Part shown: positions 25,217 through 33,789 of the stretch, piece by piece
Numbering within the stretch: the first letter of the stretch is position 1
Layout of the letters: the number at the start of each line of letters is the position of its first letter
Origin: Veillonella sp. T11011-6
GTDB lineage: Bacteria; Bacillota; Negativicutes; Veillonellales; Veillonellaceae
DNA: 64,000 bases
Reading direction: 5' to 3'
Assembly (NCBI RefSeq): GCF_002959755.1
Contig: NZ_PPCW01000003.1
Span: forward strand, 49,552-113,551
The notes under the pieces: generated by a model
Told to the model about the DNA's origin: nothing
Database searches by the model: none
Seen by the model: only the letters and a program-made list of their open reading frames with translations
Translations under genes and position numbers: made by a program

Positions 25217-25969
25217 ATGAATACAAAATATACACGTCACATACATTTACTTCGTCGCACTGTTGGTATCGGTGCATTATGTCTCGTTGCTTCTGTTGGT
25301 TTTGTTCATGCTGAAAGCATTTCTATTCCAAGTGCACGTCCTATGGTAGATGGGGTGAGTGCTGATGTAGAAACTGTTAGTAGCTCTAGCAAAGCACAAC
25401 ATCACGTGAGTGCAGGTGTGATTACGCCAAGTGATTGGACGTATACAGCATTACAAACATTAGTTAAGCACGGTGCTATTACAGATACACATGGTTTTGT
25501 CTTTGATGGCAATACAAGCTATACAAAGGATGAACTCATGCCTCTTATCGATGAAGTTGTAACTAAACGGGAGCAAATGAACGATAACGACCGCCAATAT
25601 GCATTGCGTATTTATCAAGAAAATATGCGTGATGTAATGGATTATCGTATTGCTCGCGATAAGAAGGTTACGCAAGAGCGCCGTCAAAAATTAGACGAAA
25701 AACGTGCTGAAAAAGCTAAGAAATCTGGTAAAACATACCAAGTATCTAAATCGCAACAAGAGGCTTTAGATACAGCTAATGACGAAGTGGCAAAACCAGA
25801 AGAGCGCGCTTTAACTGATGAACAAATCAAAGAAAAAATGAAGAAGTTCAAAATTGATGACTCTCGCGTTAAAGTAAATAATAATGTGCGTATCCGTTAT
25901 ACAGGTGGTAAGGATACAAAATCTAAAACCGATGCTCGCATGCAAACGGAGATGACTTTCACTCTATAA
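25217..25969 (+). CDS. Secreted SLH-domain protein, OmpM-like N terminus with a rudimentary barrel end
   Basis: 250 residues. Seen: signal peptide (Arg/His start, GIGALCLVASVGFVHA, cleavage near residue 33), one SLH-like domain at about 75-115 (DWTYTALQTLVKHGAI...SYTKDELMPLIDEV), a long charged helical stretch (about 125-215) and a C-terminal pair of beta-strand-like segments (VKVNNNVRIRYTGG and ARMQTEMTFTL). Known: Veillonella OmpM porins have SLH, coiled coil, then a full beta-barrel; the SLH binds polyaminated peptidoglycan. This protein has the first two parts but only the start of a barrel. TAAGGAG fixes the start at 25217. Probably an envelope tether. Confidence 0.6.
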   Translation: MNTKYTRHIHLLRRTVGIGALCLVASVGFVHAESISIPSARPMVDGVSADVETVSSSSKAQHHVSAGVITPSDWTYTALQTLVKHGAITDTHGFVFDGNTSYTKDELMPLIDEVVTKREQMNDNDRQYALRIYQENMRDVMDYRIARDKKVTQERRQKLDEKRAEKAKKSGKTYQVSKSQQEALDTANDEVAKPEERALTDEQIKEKMKKFKIDDSRVKVNNNVRIRYTGGKDTKSKTDARMQTEMTFTL

Positions 25970-25988
25970 CCCTATTTAAGGAGTTATA

Positions 25989-27251
25989 ATGATTGATTTT
26001 TTAAAGAAACAGCTGTTTACCGTCCACCAAAACGGTAAGCAACAGGTGAGCGAGGTCTTTAAATACATAGGGCCTGGCATCATCGTCACAGTTGGGTTCA
26101 TCGACCCTGGCAATTGGGCGGCCAATCTAGCTGCTGGTGCTAGTTATGGCTATGAACTATTGTGGGTAGTTACGCTATCTACGATTATGCTCATTTTATT
26201 GCAACATAACGTGGCCCACTTAGGCATTGTACGAGGGCAATGTTTATCCGAATGTGCTTATGAATTCTTGCCGCGTTATGTATCTCGATTCGTATTGAGT
26301 ACGGCGGGCATTGCAGCGGCAGCAACGGCACTGGCCGAGTTTATCGGTGCAGCTATCGCATTGAAAATGCTTTTTGGCATTCCTCTTTTGATAGGCAGTA
26401 TCTTGACGGCTGTAATCTGTACCATTATGCTCATTACCAATTCCTATCGGAAGCTAGAGCGCATCATTGCAGGATTCGTATCCCTCATTGCGTTGGCGTA
26501 CCTCGTAGAGGTCAATATGGTCAATGTAGATTGGGCGGCAGCTGGTATAGGTTGGGTAGATCCTAAGGTTCCTAATGAATCGATGCTCGTTATTTTGAGT
26601 ATCTTAGGGGCTGTTATTATGCCTCACAATTTGTTCTTGCACTCAGAAATCATTCAAAGTCGCCAGTTCAACACACAAGATCCTTCTGTAATGAAGCGCC
26701 AATTGCGTTATGAATTTCTAGACACCCTATTATCTATGGGTATTGGCTGGATGATTAACTCTGCCATGATTTTATTGGCGGCGGCAGTGTTCTTTGCTCA
26801 TGGCATTGAAGTAACGGAGCTTGAACAGGCTGAGGAGTTGTTACGACCTCTCATTGGACCTGCAGCAGGTACAATCTTTGCTATCGCATTGCTCTTTGCG
26901 GGCTTTGCATCGTCTGCTACGGCAGGTATGGCAGGGGCGAGTATCTTTGCCGGTATGTTTGGTGAGTCTTACGATATGAAAGACTTCCATACAAGATTAG
27001 GCTTGGCACTAACATATATTCCAGCATTGCTTTTGATTGTATTCGTTACTGATTCATTCCAAGCCTTGTTAATCTCTCAAATGTTCTTGAGCTTGCAATT
27101 GCCTATTACGATTTTCTTGCAGCTATATATGACTAGTAGCCGCAAGGTAATGGGGCAATATGCGAACCATACATATACGAATGTGCTATTATGGGGCATT
27201 GGTATTGTGGTAACCGCTATGAACATCTACCTACTCTATGTAGGCGCATAA
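25989..27251 (+). CDS. mntH: Nramp-family divalent metal (Mn2+) transporter MntH
   Basis: Proton-coupled Mn(II)/Fe(II) importer, 420 residues, about 11 membrane helices. Seen: the helix-1 metal motif DPGN at 39-42 in GFIDPGNWAANLAAG and the helix-6 motif in GAVIMPHNLFLHSEI, whose Met is the soft ligand that selects transition metals over Ca/Mg. AAGGAGTTATA precedes the ATG, 19 bp after the SLH protein, so the two probably share a transcript. A paired function across outer and inner membrane is only a guess from the neighbourhood. Confidence 0.93.
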   Translation: MIDFLKKQLFTVHQNGKQQVSEVFKYIGPGIIVTVGFIDPGNWAANLAAGASYGYELLWVVTLSTIMLILLQHNVAHLGIVRGQCLSECAYEFLPRYVSRFVLSTAGIAAAATALAEFIGAAIALKMLFGIPLLIGSILTAVICTIMLITNSYRKLERIIAGFVSLIALAYLVEVNMVNVDWAAAGIGWVDPKVPNESMLVILSILGAVIMPHNLFLHSEIIQSRQFNTQDPSVMKRQLRYEFLDTLLSMGIGWMINSAMILLAAAVFFAHGIEVTELEQAEELLRPLIGPAAGTIFAIALLFAGFASSATAGMAGASIFAGMFGESYDMKDFHTRLGLALTYIPALLLIVFVTDSFQALLISQMFLSLQLPITIFLQLYMTSSRKVMGQYANHTYTNVLLWGIGIVVTAMNIYLLYVGA

Positions 27252-27375
27252 CATATAAGCTTATAGTAGGTGTATAATACACAATCTCATATTTGCATGA
27301 AGCTAGTAGACTAGTCGTAAGGCTGAGAAGATAATCGAATCGTTAGCTCATAATGTAAAGCTAATAATGATAGAG

Positions 27376-27402
27376 AAAAAGACCGCGTTGGCGGTCTTTT
27401 TT
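27376..27402 (+). terminator. Terminator after mntH
   Basis: AAAAAGACCGC pairs with GCGGTCTTTTTT around a GTTG loop at 27387-27390. The preceding 120 bp after mntH holds no gene that I can see. Confidence 0.85.
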
Positions 27403-27547
27403 CATATTCGGTTATGTATATTGATTATGTAAAAAGCGTATCCAAGAATACCCATGTGGGCTATAAAATATGTTACAATTAAAGATAGTATAAATCTGTA
27501 GGGAGAATTCCCTCACCAGTGTAATAGATAGAAATTAGGAGGACCTA

Positions 27548-28150
27548 ATGGCAGACGAAGTAAAAGTACAAGATGCAATGCAATCTGATTTTAGTGTTGT
27601 AGTAAACGACATTGCAGAGGAATTATTAACGCGCCTAAATATGGATGAGGATGGCTCTGTTATCGACATGTTCCAAACAGGTTCTTTTGATCCTTGGCAA
27701 TTATTCGTGTTCTTTGGCGCTTTAGAAAAAGCTCTCGTTGATTTTAGAACTGATAAACGCAAGAAAACAGTTATTGTTCACGCCCAACCTGAGGCTCTTA
27801 TCGGCATTGGTCGTGTGGTAACACCTGTATCTACTATGCTCGAGCATGTGTTGATGTCTCGTTTGAACGACATGAGTGAAGGTCGTTTGGAAACTGGTAT
27901 GCTTACAGTATCTGCTGGCAGCATCGACTACGAAGGTGTTAATCTAAAAGGCCGTCACGTTGTGATCGTATGCGACCTTGTAGATGATGATTCTGATTAC
28001 CTCAAAGAATGCATTAATTTATGTAAAGAAATGAAAGCTAGCCATGTAGTGGCTGTGCCTCTTATGTTGTGGAATCCTGAGTTGATCGACAATTTGACAG
28101 AGGAAACTATCAAGGCGGAATTATCCCATGAAAATCGTCCTCTCTCCTAG
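27548..28150 (+). CDS. Uncharacterised cytosolic protein, possibly phosphoribosyltransferase-like fold
   Basis: 200 residues, acidic, without signal peptide or membrane segment. I do not recognise a named family. A stretch GRHVVIVCDLVDDDSDYLKE resembles the PRPP-binding motif of phosphoribosyltransferases (hydrophobic strand plus acidic pair), but the following small-residue loop (TGGT type) is missing, so enzymatic PRTase activity is doubtful. TAGGAGG precedes the ATG. Its last 23 bp overlap yaaA and hydE follows yaaA directly, so the three are cotranscribed and perhaps functionally linked. Confidence 0.6.
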   Translation: MADEVKVQDAMQSDFSVVVNDIAEELLTRLNMDEDGSVIDMFQTGSFDPWQLFVFFGALEKALVDFRTDKRKKTVIVHAQPEALIGIGRVVTPVSTMLEHVLMSRLNDMSEGRLETGMLTVSAGSIDYEGVNLKGRHVVIVCDLVDDDSDYLKECINLCKEMKASHVVAVPLMLWNPELIDNLTEETIKAELSHENRPLS

Positions 28151-28871
28151 TAAGACAAAAACGATTACTACTGTTGGCAGTGATGGGGCAGTACATAGTG
28201 CAGTTCAGGACGGTCAATTTCAACCGCACATTACGCAAGACCTTGTAAAACATGTACAGTCCCTAGATGTGGCGGCCCTTGGTAAGGCTTTGAAACTCAA
28301 GGATGATAAGGCACAGGCGTTCTTTGATTTTTACCAAGACTTTAAGTCCCATCCTGTTGGGCATGCTTGTGAAAGCTACGATGGTATTGCTTTTAAATAT
28401 TTGAACTGGTCGAATTTGTCTGAAAAGGCTAAGGCCTTTGGTGAAAGCCATCTTGTTGTGATGTCTGCCTTGTACGGCGTTGTAGAGCCTATGATGGGCG
28501 TACGCGATTATCGACTAGATATGGTCGATAAGGTAGGTATTAATTTATACGATACGTGGCGCGAAACGGTGGATGCATACTTTCACAAGGAAGATTGGAT
28601 CCTCAATCTAGCGTCTAAAGAATATGCGAAAATGGTGAACCATCCAAAGGTGGTAACTATTGAATTTTGGGAATTGCGAGGAGACACATTTAAACAGATG
28701 AGTACGTCCTCCAAAATGAGTCGTGGCATGATGGCTCATGCATGTTTGATGAAGCAAGTGAAACATGTACGAGATTTGCCCCGTGAAATTAATGGATTTA
28801 TCTGTGTTACAGATATTGAATCCATTACCATACCAAGCGAATCGATGACGATTCGTTATGAAAGGAAGTGA
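28128..28871 (+). CDS. yaaA: YaaA-family peroxide-stress protein (UPF0246/DUF328)
   Basis: 247 residues. Seen along the chain: the N-terminal IVLSPSKTK, SYDGIAFKYLNW, LVVMSALYGVVEPM with YRLDM, WILNLASKEYAKMV, and MSRGMMAHACL near the C terminus, which are the ordered YaaA motifs. Known: in E. coli YaaA is induced by OxyR and lowers intracellular free iron during peroxide stress; it has a DNA-binding-like fold. Overlaps the gene before it and nearly abuts hydE. In an anaerobe with iron-sulfur radical enzymes, an iron-protective role is plausible. Confidence 0.9.
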   Translation: MKIVLSPSKTKTITTVGSDGAVHSAVQDGQFQPHITQDLVKHVQSLDVAALGKALKLKDDKAQAFFDFYQDFKSHPVGHACESYDGIAFKYLNWSNLSEKAKAFGESHLVVMSALYGVVEPMMGVRDYRLDMVDKVGINLYDTWRETVDAYFHKEDWILNLASKEYAKMVNHPKVVTIEFWELRGDTFKQMSTSSKMSRGMMAHACLMKQVKHVRDLPREINGFICVTDIESITIPSESMTIRYERK

Positions 28872-28875
28872 TTGT

Positions 28876-29994
28876 TTGCAAGTGCAAGATATTCTCGGGA
28901 AAGACCTCGTTGGCGATGAATGGCTAACAGAGGATGAGCTAAGATTTCTCATGTCTGTAACTGATGAAGAACAGTTGCAGTTAATATATAAAAAGGCTTA
29001 CGAAGTAAAGGCGAAATATGTACAACCCGTAGCGTACTATCGTGGCCTCATCGAGTTCTCGAACCGATGCATCAAAAACTGTAATTATTGCGGTATTCGT
29101 CGTGAAAATGATAAGACGGAACGCTTTGATATGAATCGTGAAGATATTATCAAGATGGCACAGTGGGCCTATGACCATGAATATGGTTCTATTACGCTCC
29201 AATCTGGTGAACGCTGTGATGATGTCTTCGTTGATTATGTGGTGGATTTAATTCGCGATATTAAAGCCATCGGCGATGGTTCTCTAGGCATTACGATGTG
29301 CGTAGGGGAACAAAGTGAAGAGGCGTACCGCCGCATGCGTGAAGCCGGTGCTAGTCGTTATTTATTGCGCATTGAAACAACAAATAAAGAACTGTACCAT
29401 AAAATTCATCCTCAAGATGAATTGCACTCCTTTGAAACGCGCGTTGAATGCTTACGTAGCTTGCGCCGCGTAGGCTTCCAAGTAGGTACAGGCGTCATGA
29501 TAGGTTTGCCTGGTCAAACTGAAGAAGACCTAGTAAATGATATCTTGTTCTATCGTGACATGGATATTGACATGATTGGCATGGGACCTTATGTGGTACA
29601 TCACGATACGCCGCTAGGCCAAGAAGCATTAGCTATGGGCATCGATGATGAAGCTGGTAAATTGCGCCGTATTCAATTAGGCCTTAAGATGATTGCGTTA
29701 ACCCGTCTGTTCTTGAAAGATGTCAATATTGCAGCTACTACGGCATTACAAGCTTTGGATAAACTAGGCCGTGAAAAAGGCCTTGCTGCAGGTGCCAATA
29801 TTTTGATGCCTATCATTACCATTCCGGAACATCGGGCAAAGTATTTGCTATATGATAACAAACCTTGTGTAGATGACAATGCAGACAAATGTAAAGACTG
29901 CTTAACGCGCCGCGTTATGTCCATCGGTGATACCGTAGGTTGGAAGCAAAATGGTGACTCCAAACATTACGGCAAGCGTACGGGAGAGTTTTAG
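28876..29994 (+). CDS. hydE: [FeFe]-hydrogenase H-cluster maturation radical SAM enzyme HydE
   Basis: Radical SAM enzyme that helps build the diiron subcluster of [FeFe]-hydrogenase. Seen: CIKNCNYC with the cluster cysteines at 65, 69 and 72, preceded by YYRGLIEFSNR and followed by GIRREN, then GVMIGLPGQTEEDL, GMGPYVVHHDTPLG and a C-terminal Cys-rich segment CVDDNADKCKDC. This combination is typical of HydE rather than BioB or ThiH. TTG at 28876 is chosen because AAAGGAAG sits 7 bp upstream; the in-frame ATG at 28858 lies inside yaaA with no ribosome site. HydF, HydG and a hydrogenase are not in the window. Confidence 0.88.
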   Translation: MQVQDILGKDLVGDEWLTEDELRFLMSVTDEEQLQLIYKKAYEVKAKYVQPVAYYRGLIEFSNRCIKNCNYCGIRRENDKTERFDMNREDIIKMAQWAYDHEYGSITLQSGERCDDVFVDYVVDLIRDIKAIGDGSLGITMCVGEQSEEAYRRMREAGASRYLLRIETTNKELYHKIHPQDELHSFETRVECLRSLRRVGFQVGTGVMIGLPGQTEEDLVNDILFYRDMDIDMIGMGPYVVHHDTPLGQEALAMGIDDEAGKLRRIQLGLKMIALTRLFLKDVNIAATTALQALDKLGREKGLAAGANILMPIITIPEHRAKYLLYDNKPCVDDNADKCKDCLTRRVMSIGDTVGWKQNGDSKHYGKRTGEF

Positions 29995-30086
29995 TTTTCT
30001 CTGTGTAGCTAATTCATTGATTCTATTATAAGTTTTGGGGTAGTTTTACCTATATATAGATGGGGCCCCATTACATGAGGTGTATT

Positions 30087-30752
30087 ATGAAGACAAAATG
30101 GTATTCTGATTTTTGGCGGTTGTTTGTGAGTCCTTTTAGCGGCGGTATTGATCAAGTTGTACAATCGGGGACATTGCAAAAAGGATTCTGGGGCACTGTA
30201 TTTCTGTGGGCTATTCCATATATTATATTAGCTTTATTTGGGACTATGCTAATTCCATTTCTCCCTCATAATGAATTTACTGGTTTAACCTATTTACTCG
30301 GTATCGGTGCCAGCTTTATGTTCATCTTTGCATGGCTTATTTGTATCGGCTGGTCCTTTGTGGTGGTGGCCATCGGTTCCTATGTATATAACTGGGTTAT
30401 CACTAAGATGGGTGGTACCGACAATGTACAAGCTATTATGAAAGTTAGTTGGTATCTACAAGGGTATGGCGTACTATTATTTAGTATTGGTTATACGATA
30501 ATCTTGGTTTTAATGGGCATGTTAGGTTTAGCATTCGATAGTAGGGCTTTTGCTGGTGTCATCTATTTTGTAGGAACAATAGCCTTATTTGTTATATCCA
30601 TTTGGGTATCCTTAGAACTTATGGCAACACAAGTAATGCTTACTAAAATGAAAGTATTCATTGCTAGTATCTTAACGTCCATAATCTTCGCTATAATTTG
30701 GGCACTTTTCATGGCACTTCTTAGTGGCTGTGCCTCTTTAATGGGTAGATAA
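30087..30752 (+). CDS. YIP1-like polytopic membrane protein
   Basis: 221 residues with about five hydrophobic segments (near 35-58, 68-98, 125-148, 155-175 and 190-215) after an amphipathic start MKTKWYSDFWRLFVSPFSGG, the usual opening of bacterial YIP1-domain proteins. GAGGTG before ATG 30087 decides the start; in-frame ATGs at 30060 and 30075 lack one. The function of bacterial YIP1-like proteins is not established. It stands alone between hydE and a terminator. Confidence 0.6.
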   Translation: MKTKWYSDFWRLFVSPFSGGIDQVVQSGTLQKGFWGTVFLWAIPYIILALFGTMLIPFLPHNEFTGLTYLLGIGASFMFIFAWLICIGWSFVVVAIGSYVYNWVITKMGGTDNVQAIMKVSWYLQGYGVLLFSIGYTIILVLMGMLGLAFDSRAFAGVIYFVGTIALFVISIWVSLELMATQVMLTKMKVFIASILTSIIFAIIWALFMALLSGCASLMGR

Positions 30753-30781
30753 TACTGATTTATAAATTAATATTAATAAAG

Positions 30782-30826
30782 AGTCCTCTTTTTTTGATAA
30801 ATTTTTTCGGAAAAAGAGGACTTTTC
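30782..30826 (+). terminator. Terminator before fusA2
   Basis: AGTCCTCTTTTT pairs with AAAAAGAGGACT (30811-30822) and is followed by TTTT. Confidence 0.8.
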
Positions 30827-30886
30827 TATTTGGGTGTCGAAATGTATTAGCAAAAGCCGTAATTTGCCATTAAGGAGGCGATTCCG

Positions 30887-32953
30887 ATGAAAGAGTACAG
30901 TAGTGATAAAATTAGAAACGTTGCTGTTGTTTCCCACGATGGTGCAGGTAAAACAGCTCTTGTTGAATCCTTGTTGTTAACCTCTGGTGCGGTTGATTTC
31001 GTAGGTAAAGGCCAAGACAATAAACATATTATGGACTTTGAACCTGAAGAAATTAAACGTAACGTAACAATTCAATTGGGCATGGCTCCATGTGAATGGC
31101 ATGACCACAAGGTTAACTTCGTAGATACTCCAGGCTATAATGAATTCCATGGCGAAGTTCGTGCCGCTTTGCGTGCGTGCGATGGTATGTTAATGGTACT
31201 ATCCGCCACATCTGGTGTAGAAACTGACACAGTTCGCGCTTGGGATTATGCAGTGGAATTACAAATGCCACGCATGGCATTTATCAATAAAATGGATGTT
31301 GATGGTGCCGATTTCTTCGGTACTATTGAAAGAATGCGGGAATTATTTGGTAAGGGCATTATGCCATTGCAGATTCCTATCGGTGAAGGCGCCAACTTTG
31401 AAGGCGTCGTAGACGTAGCAAAAATGACTGCGTTTACTTACAAGGACGGCCAACCAACAGAGATTGCTGTACCAGCTCACCTTATCGAAAAGGCTCAAGA
31501 AATTCGGGAAATGACCGTAGAAGCCGCGGCTGAAGGTAGCGATGAATTGTTGGAAAAATATTTAGAAGGCGAAGAATTATCCTTAGAGGAAATTCGCCAA
31601 GGCTTGCGTGAAGGGATGATTAGTGGCCGTGTGTGCCCAATCATGTGTGGCAGTGCCACATCTCGTATTGGCCTAGATCAAGTATTGGATCGTATGATTC
31701 GTTACATGCCGGATGCAACTAAAAAAGTGATGACCGCAACTGATGCGGAAACCGGCGAACAATGTGTAGTACATGTAGATAAACCTTTAACTGCATTCGT
31801 ATTTAAAACATTGTTAGACCCATTCGCAGGCAAACAAAGCTTTGTACGTATCTTCTCTGGTGAACTAAAAGAAGGCGATCGCCTTTATGATGTAAACCAA
31901 GGTGTAGAAGAAAAATGGGGCAAGATGGTTACCCTTATCGGGAAGCAACAAATCCCTGTATCTGCCGCTAAAGCTGGCGATATCGTAGTGATACCGAAAT
32001 TAGCTAATGCTAAAACTGGTGATACTTTAACTGCTCCTGACTTTAAAGTAACATACGATGCTATCCGATTCCCTCAACCTCTATACACAGTGGCATTAGA
32101 ACCTGTGAAAAAAGGTGAGGAGGAAAAATTAGCTGGTGCTGTTCTAAAAGTAGCAGAAGAAGATCCTACTTGTGTAGTAGTGAAAAATGCTGAGGCCCGT
32201 CAACTACAAATCGATTGTATGGGCGAGGTTCATCTCGAGCATATCCTCAACAAAATGGATCGTAAATATGGCGTACAAGCTAAACTTGTGACTCCATACA
32301 TTCCATACCGCGAAACCATTAAAGGCTCCGCTGAAACCGAGTCTAAATATAAGAAACAAAGTGGCGGTCATGGTCAATATGGTCACGTTAAGATTCAAGT
32401 GGACCCATTATATGATGGTAGCGAATTTGCGTTTGTAGACAAAATCTTTGGTGGTGCTGTACCTAAACAATACATACCAGCAGTGGAAAAGGGTGCCAAA
32501 GAAACCCTAGATAAAGGCTTAATTGCGGGATATCCTATGATTGGCGTGCAAGTGACACTCTTGGATGGATCTTACCATAGCGTAGACTCCTCAGAGTTAG
32601 CATTCAAAGTAGCTACGTCACAGGCTATCAAGGATGTAATTCCTAAGGCGAAACCAGTCCTATTAGAACCAATCTATGAAGTTAACGTGTTTGCGCCAGA
32701 TGCTTTCATGGGCGACATCATGGGTGATTTAAATAGCCGTCGAGGTCGTGTATTAGGCATGGAACAAAGTGAAAGAACAGGTATTTCTGTTGTTAAAGCT
32801 CAAGTACCATTGGCTGAAATGGCCGACTATGTGACAGCATTGCGCTCCATCACTCAAGGACAAGGCGTATTTAACCGTCAGTTCTATACTTATGAAGAGG
32901 TTCCACATAAGCAAGCGGAAGAAATTATCGCTGCTCGTAAGACTCAAGAATAA
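30887..32953 (+). CDS. fusA2: Elongation factor G-like GTPase (FusA2/EF-G paralogue)
   Basis: A 688-residue translational GTPase with the full EF-G domain order. Seen: G1 SHDGAGKTAL (16-25), G3 DTPGYNEF (80-87), G4 NKMD (134-137), then domain II, and a domain III-V region with SGGHGQYGHVKIQVDP and SRRGRVLGME. In canonical EF-G, G3 reads DTPGHVDF, and the His is catalytic; here it is Tyr, as I recall for the EF-G2 subgroup. It is therefore a paralogue and not the main EF-G, which usually sits in the str operon. Its job (translocation under stress, or none) is not known from the sequence. AAGGAGGCG precedes the ATG. Confidence 0.88.
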   Translation: MKEYSSDKIRNVAVVSHDGAGKTALVESLLLTSGAVDFVGKGQDNKHIMDFEPEEIKRNVTIQLGMAPCEWHDHKVNFVDTPGYNEFHGEVRAALRACDGMLMVLSATSGVETDTVRAWDYAVELQMPRMAFINKMDVDGADFFGTIERMRELFGKGIMPLQIPIGEGANFEGVVDVAKMTAFTYKDGQPTEIAVPAHLIEKAQEIREMTVEAAAEGSDELLEKYLEGEELSLEEIRQGLREGMISGRVCPIMCGSATSRIGLDQVLDRMIRYMPDATKKVMTATDAETGEQCVVHVDKPLTAFVFKTLLDPFAGKQSFVRIFSGELKEGDRLYDVNQGVEEKWGKMVTLIGKQQIPVSAAKAGDIVVIPKLANAKTGDTLTAPDFKVTYDAIRFPQPLYTVALEPVKKGEEEKLAGAVLKVAEEDPTCVVVKNAEARQLQIDCMGEVHLEHILNKMDRKYGVQAKLVTPYIPYRETIKGSAETESKYKKQSGGHGQYGHVKIQVDPLYDGSEFAFVDKIFGGAVPKQYIPAVEKGAKETLDKGLIAGYPMIGVQVTLLDGSYHSVDSSELAFKVATSQAIKDVIPKAKPVLLEPIYEVNVFAPDAFMGDIMGDLNSRRGRVLGMEQSERTGISVVKAQVPLAEMADYVTALRSITQGQGVFNRQFYTYEEVPHKQAEEIIAARKTQE

Positions 32954-33084
32954 AGTAAGACCATGTCCACGTACTGTATCAAATACAGTTAGAATCACTA
33001 CAACTGAATAGATAATTGCATATCGTAACAACTTAATAGCATAACAATTGACGTAAGTCATAAATTTGAATAGTATTTTACACG

Positions 33085-33120
33085 AGCCCTCCATATATGT
33101 AGCGTATGGAGGGCTTTTAC
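33085..33120 (+). terminator. Terminator after fusA2
   Basis: AGCCCTCCATA (33085-33095) pairs with TATGGAGGGCT (33105-33115), then TTTT. Confidence 0.9.
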
Positions 33121-33308
33121 TATATTTGAAATAGATTAGGATAGAGCTTAATCGATACCGGAGAATATGGGGACCTAATCATTGGTATGTATAGATGCAG
33201 TGGAAATCATAGAATTGCTAGTCCTTTATGTATATATGTGCTAACATTAAGATAATATAATTGCTTATGTATCGTGTGTTATTTCCATATATCGGGAAAG
33301 GATCATAT
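33121..33308. other. Gene-free remainder of the fusA2-yhcH gap
   Basis: Together with 32954-33084 this makes a 355-bp gap. Apart from the fusA2 terminator I see no gene, tRNA or repeat in it, only AT-rich sequence that should hold the promoter of the next gene. Confidence 0.5.
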
Positions 33309-33785
33309 ATGTTTTTCTCTAGCATTACTGCAGATTATACAAAAATGGGTTATCCTAAAGCCATCGTACGAGCTTTAGATTTCTTAAAAAATACAGATTT
33401 GAAAGCATTGCCAGGCGGTCGTCATGCCATTGAAGGGGACATGATGTACGCCAATGTAGACGATGTAGAAACAAAATTGTTTGAAACTACAAAACCTGAG
33501 TCTCATCGCAACTATGTAGATATTCAATTCATGGTAGATGGGGAAGAAAATATGGGCTTTTTCGTAGATAAAGGCCTCGTAAAGCCTGTGGAGTCTTATC
33601 CAGATCGTGATTGCTATTTCTACCCAAACGAAGCTGTTGATGAAGGACATATCCACTGTCCAGAAGGGTACTATACAGTATTCTTCCCATCTGATATCCA
33701 TAGACCACTATTAGCTGTTAATGATAAGCCTATTAAAATTCGCAAGGTTGTTGTAAAAGTACATGTAGATCTCTTAGGCGACTAA
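33309..33785 (+). CDS. YhcH/YjgK/YiaL (EbgC-like) family protein
   Basis: A cupin-type protein of 158 residues (DUF386). Seen: HRNYVDIQFMVDGEENMGF with the metal-ligand-like His and Glu/Gln, EGYYTVFFPSDIHRP, and the closing KIRKVVVKVHVDLL. Known: relatives include the EbgC subunit and YhcH, a possible sugar-isomerase-like protein of sialic acid loci; no firm function is assigned to most. AAAGGATCATAT precedes ATG 33309. It lies 4 bp before the first EamA permease, so all are probably one operon, consistent with handling an imported or exported sugar-like compound. Confidence 0.85.
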   Translation: MFFSSITADYTKMGYPKAIVRALDFLKNTDLKALPGGRHAIEGDMMYANVDDVETKLFETTKPESHRNYVDIQFMVDGEENMGFFVDKGLVKPVESYPDRDCYFYPNEAVDEGHIHCPEGYYTVFFPSDIHRPLLAVNDKPIKIRKVVVKVHVDLLGD

Positions 33786-33789
33786 TCCT

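Noticed and set aside
28858-28875. ATG at 28858 as hydE start
   Set aside because: It lies inside yaaA without a ribosome site; TTG at 28876 has a well-spaced AAAGGAAG.
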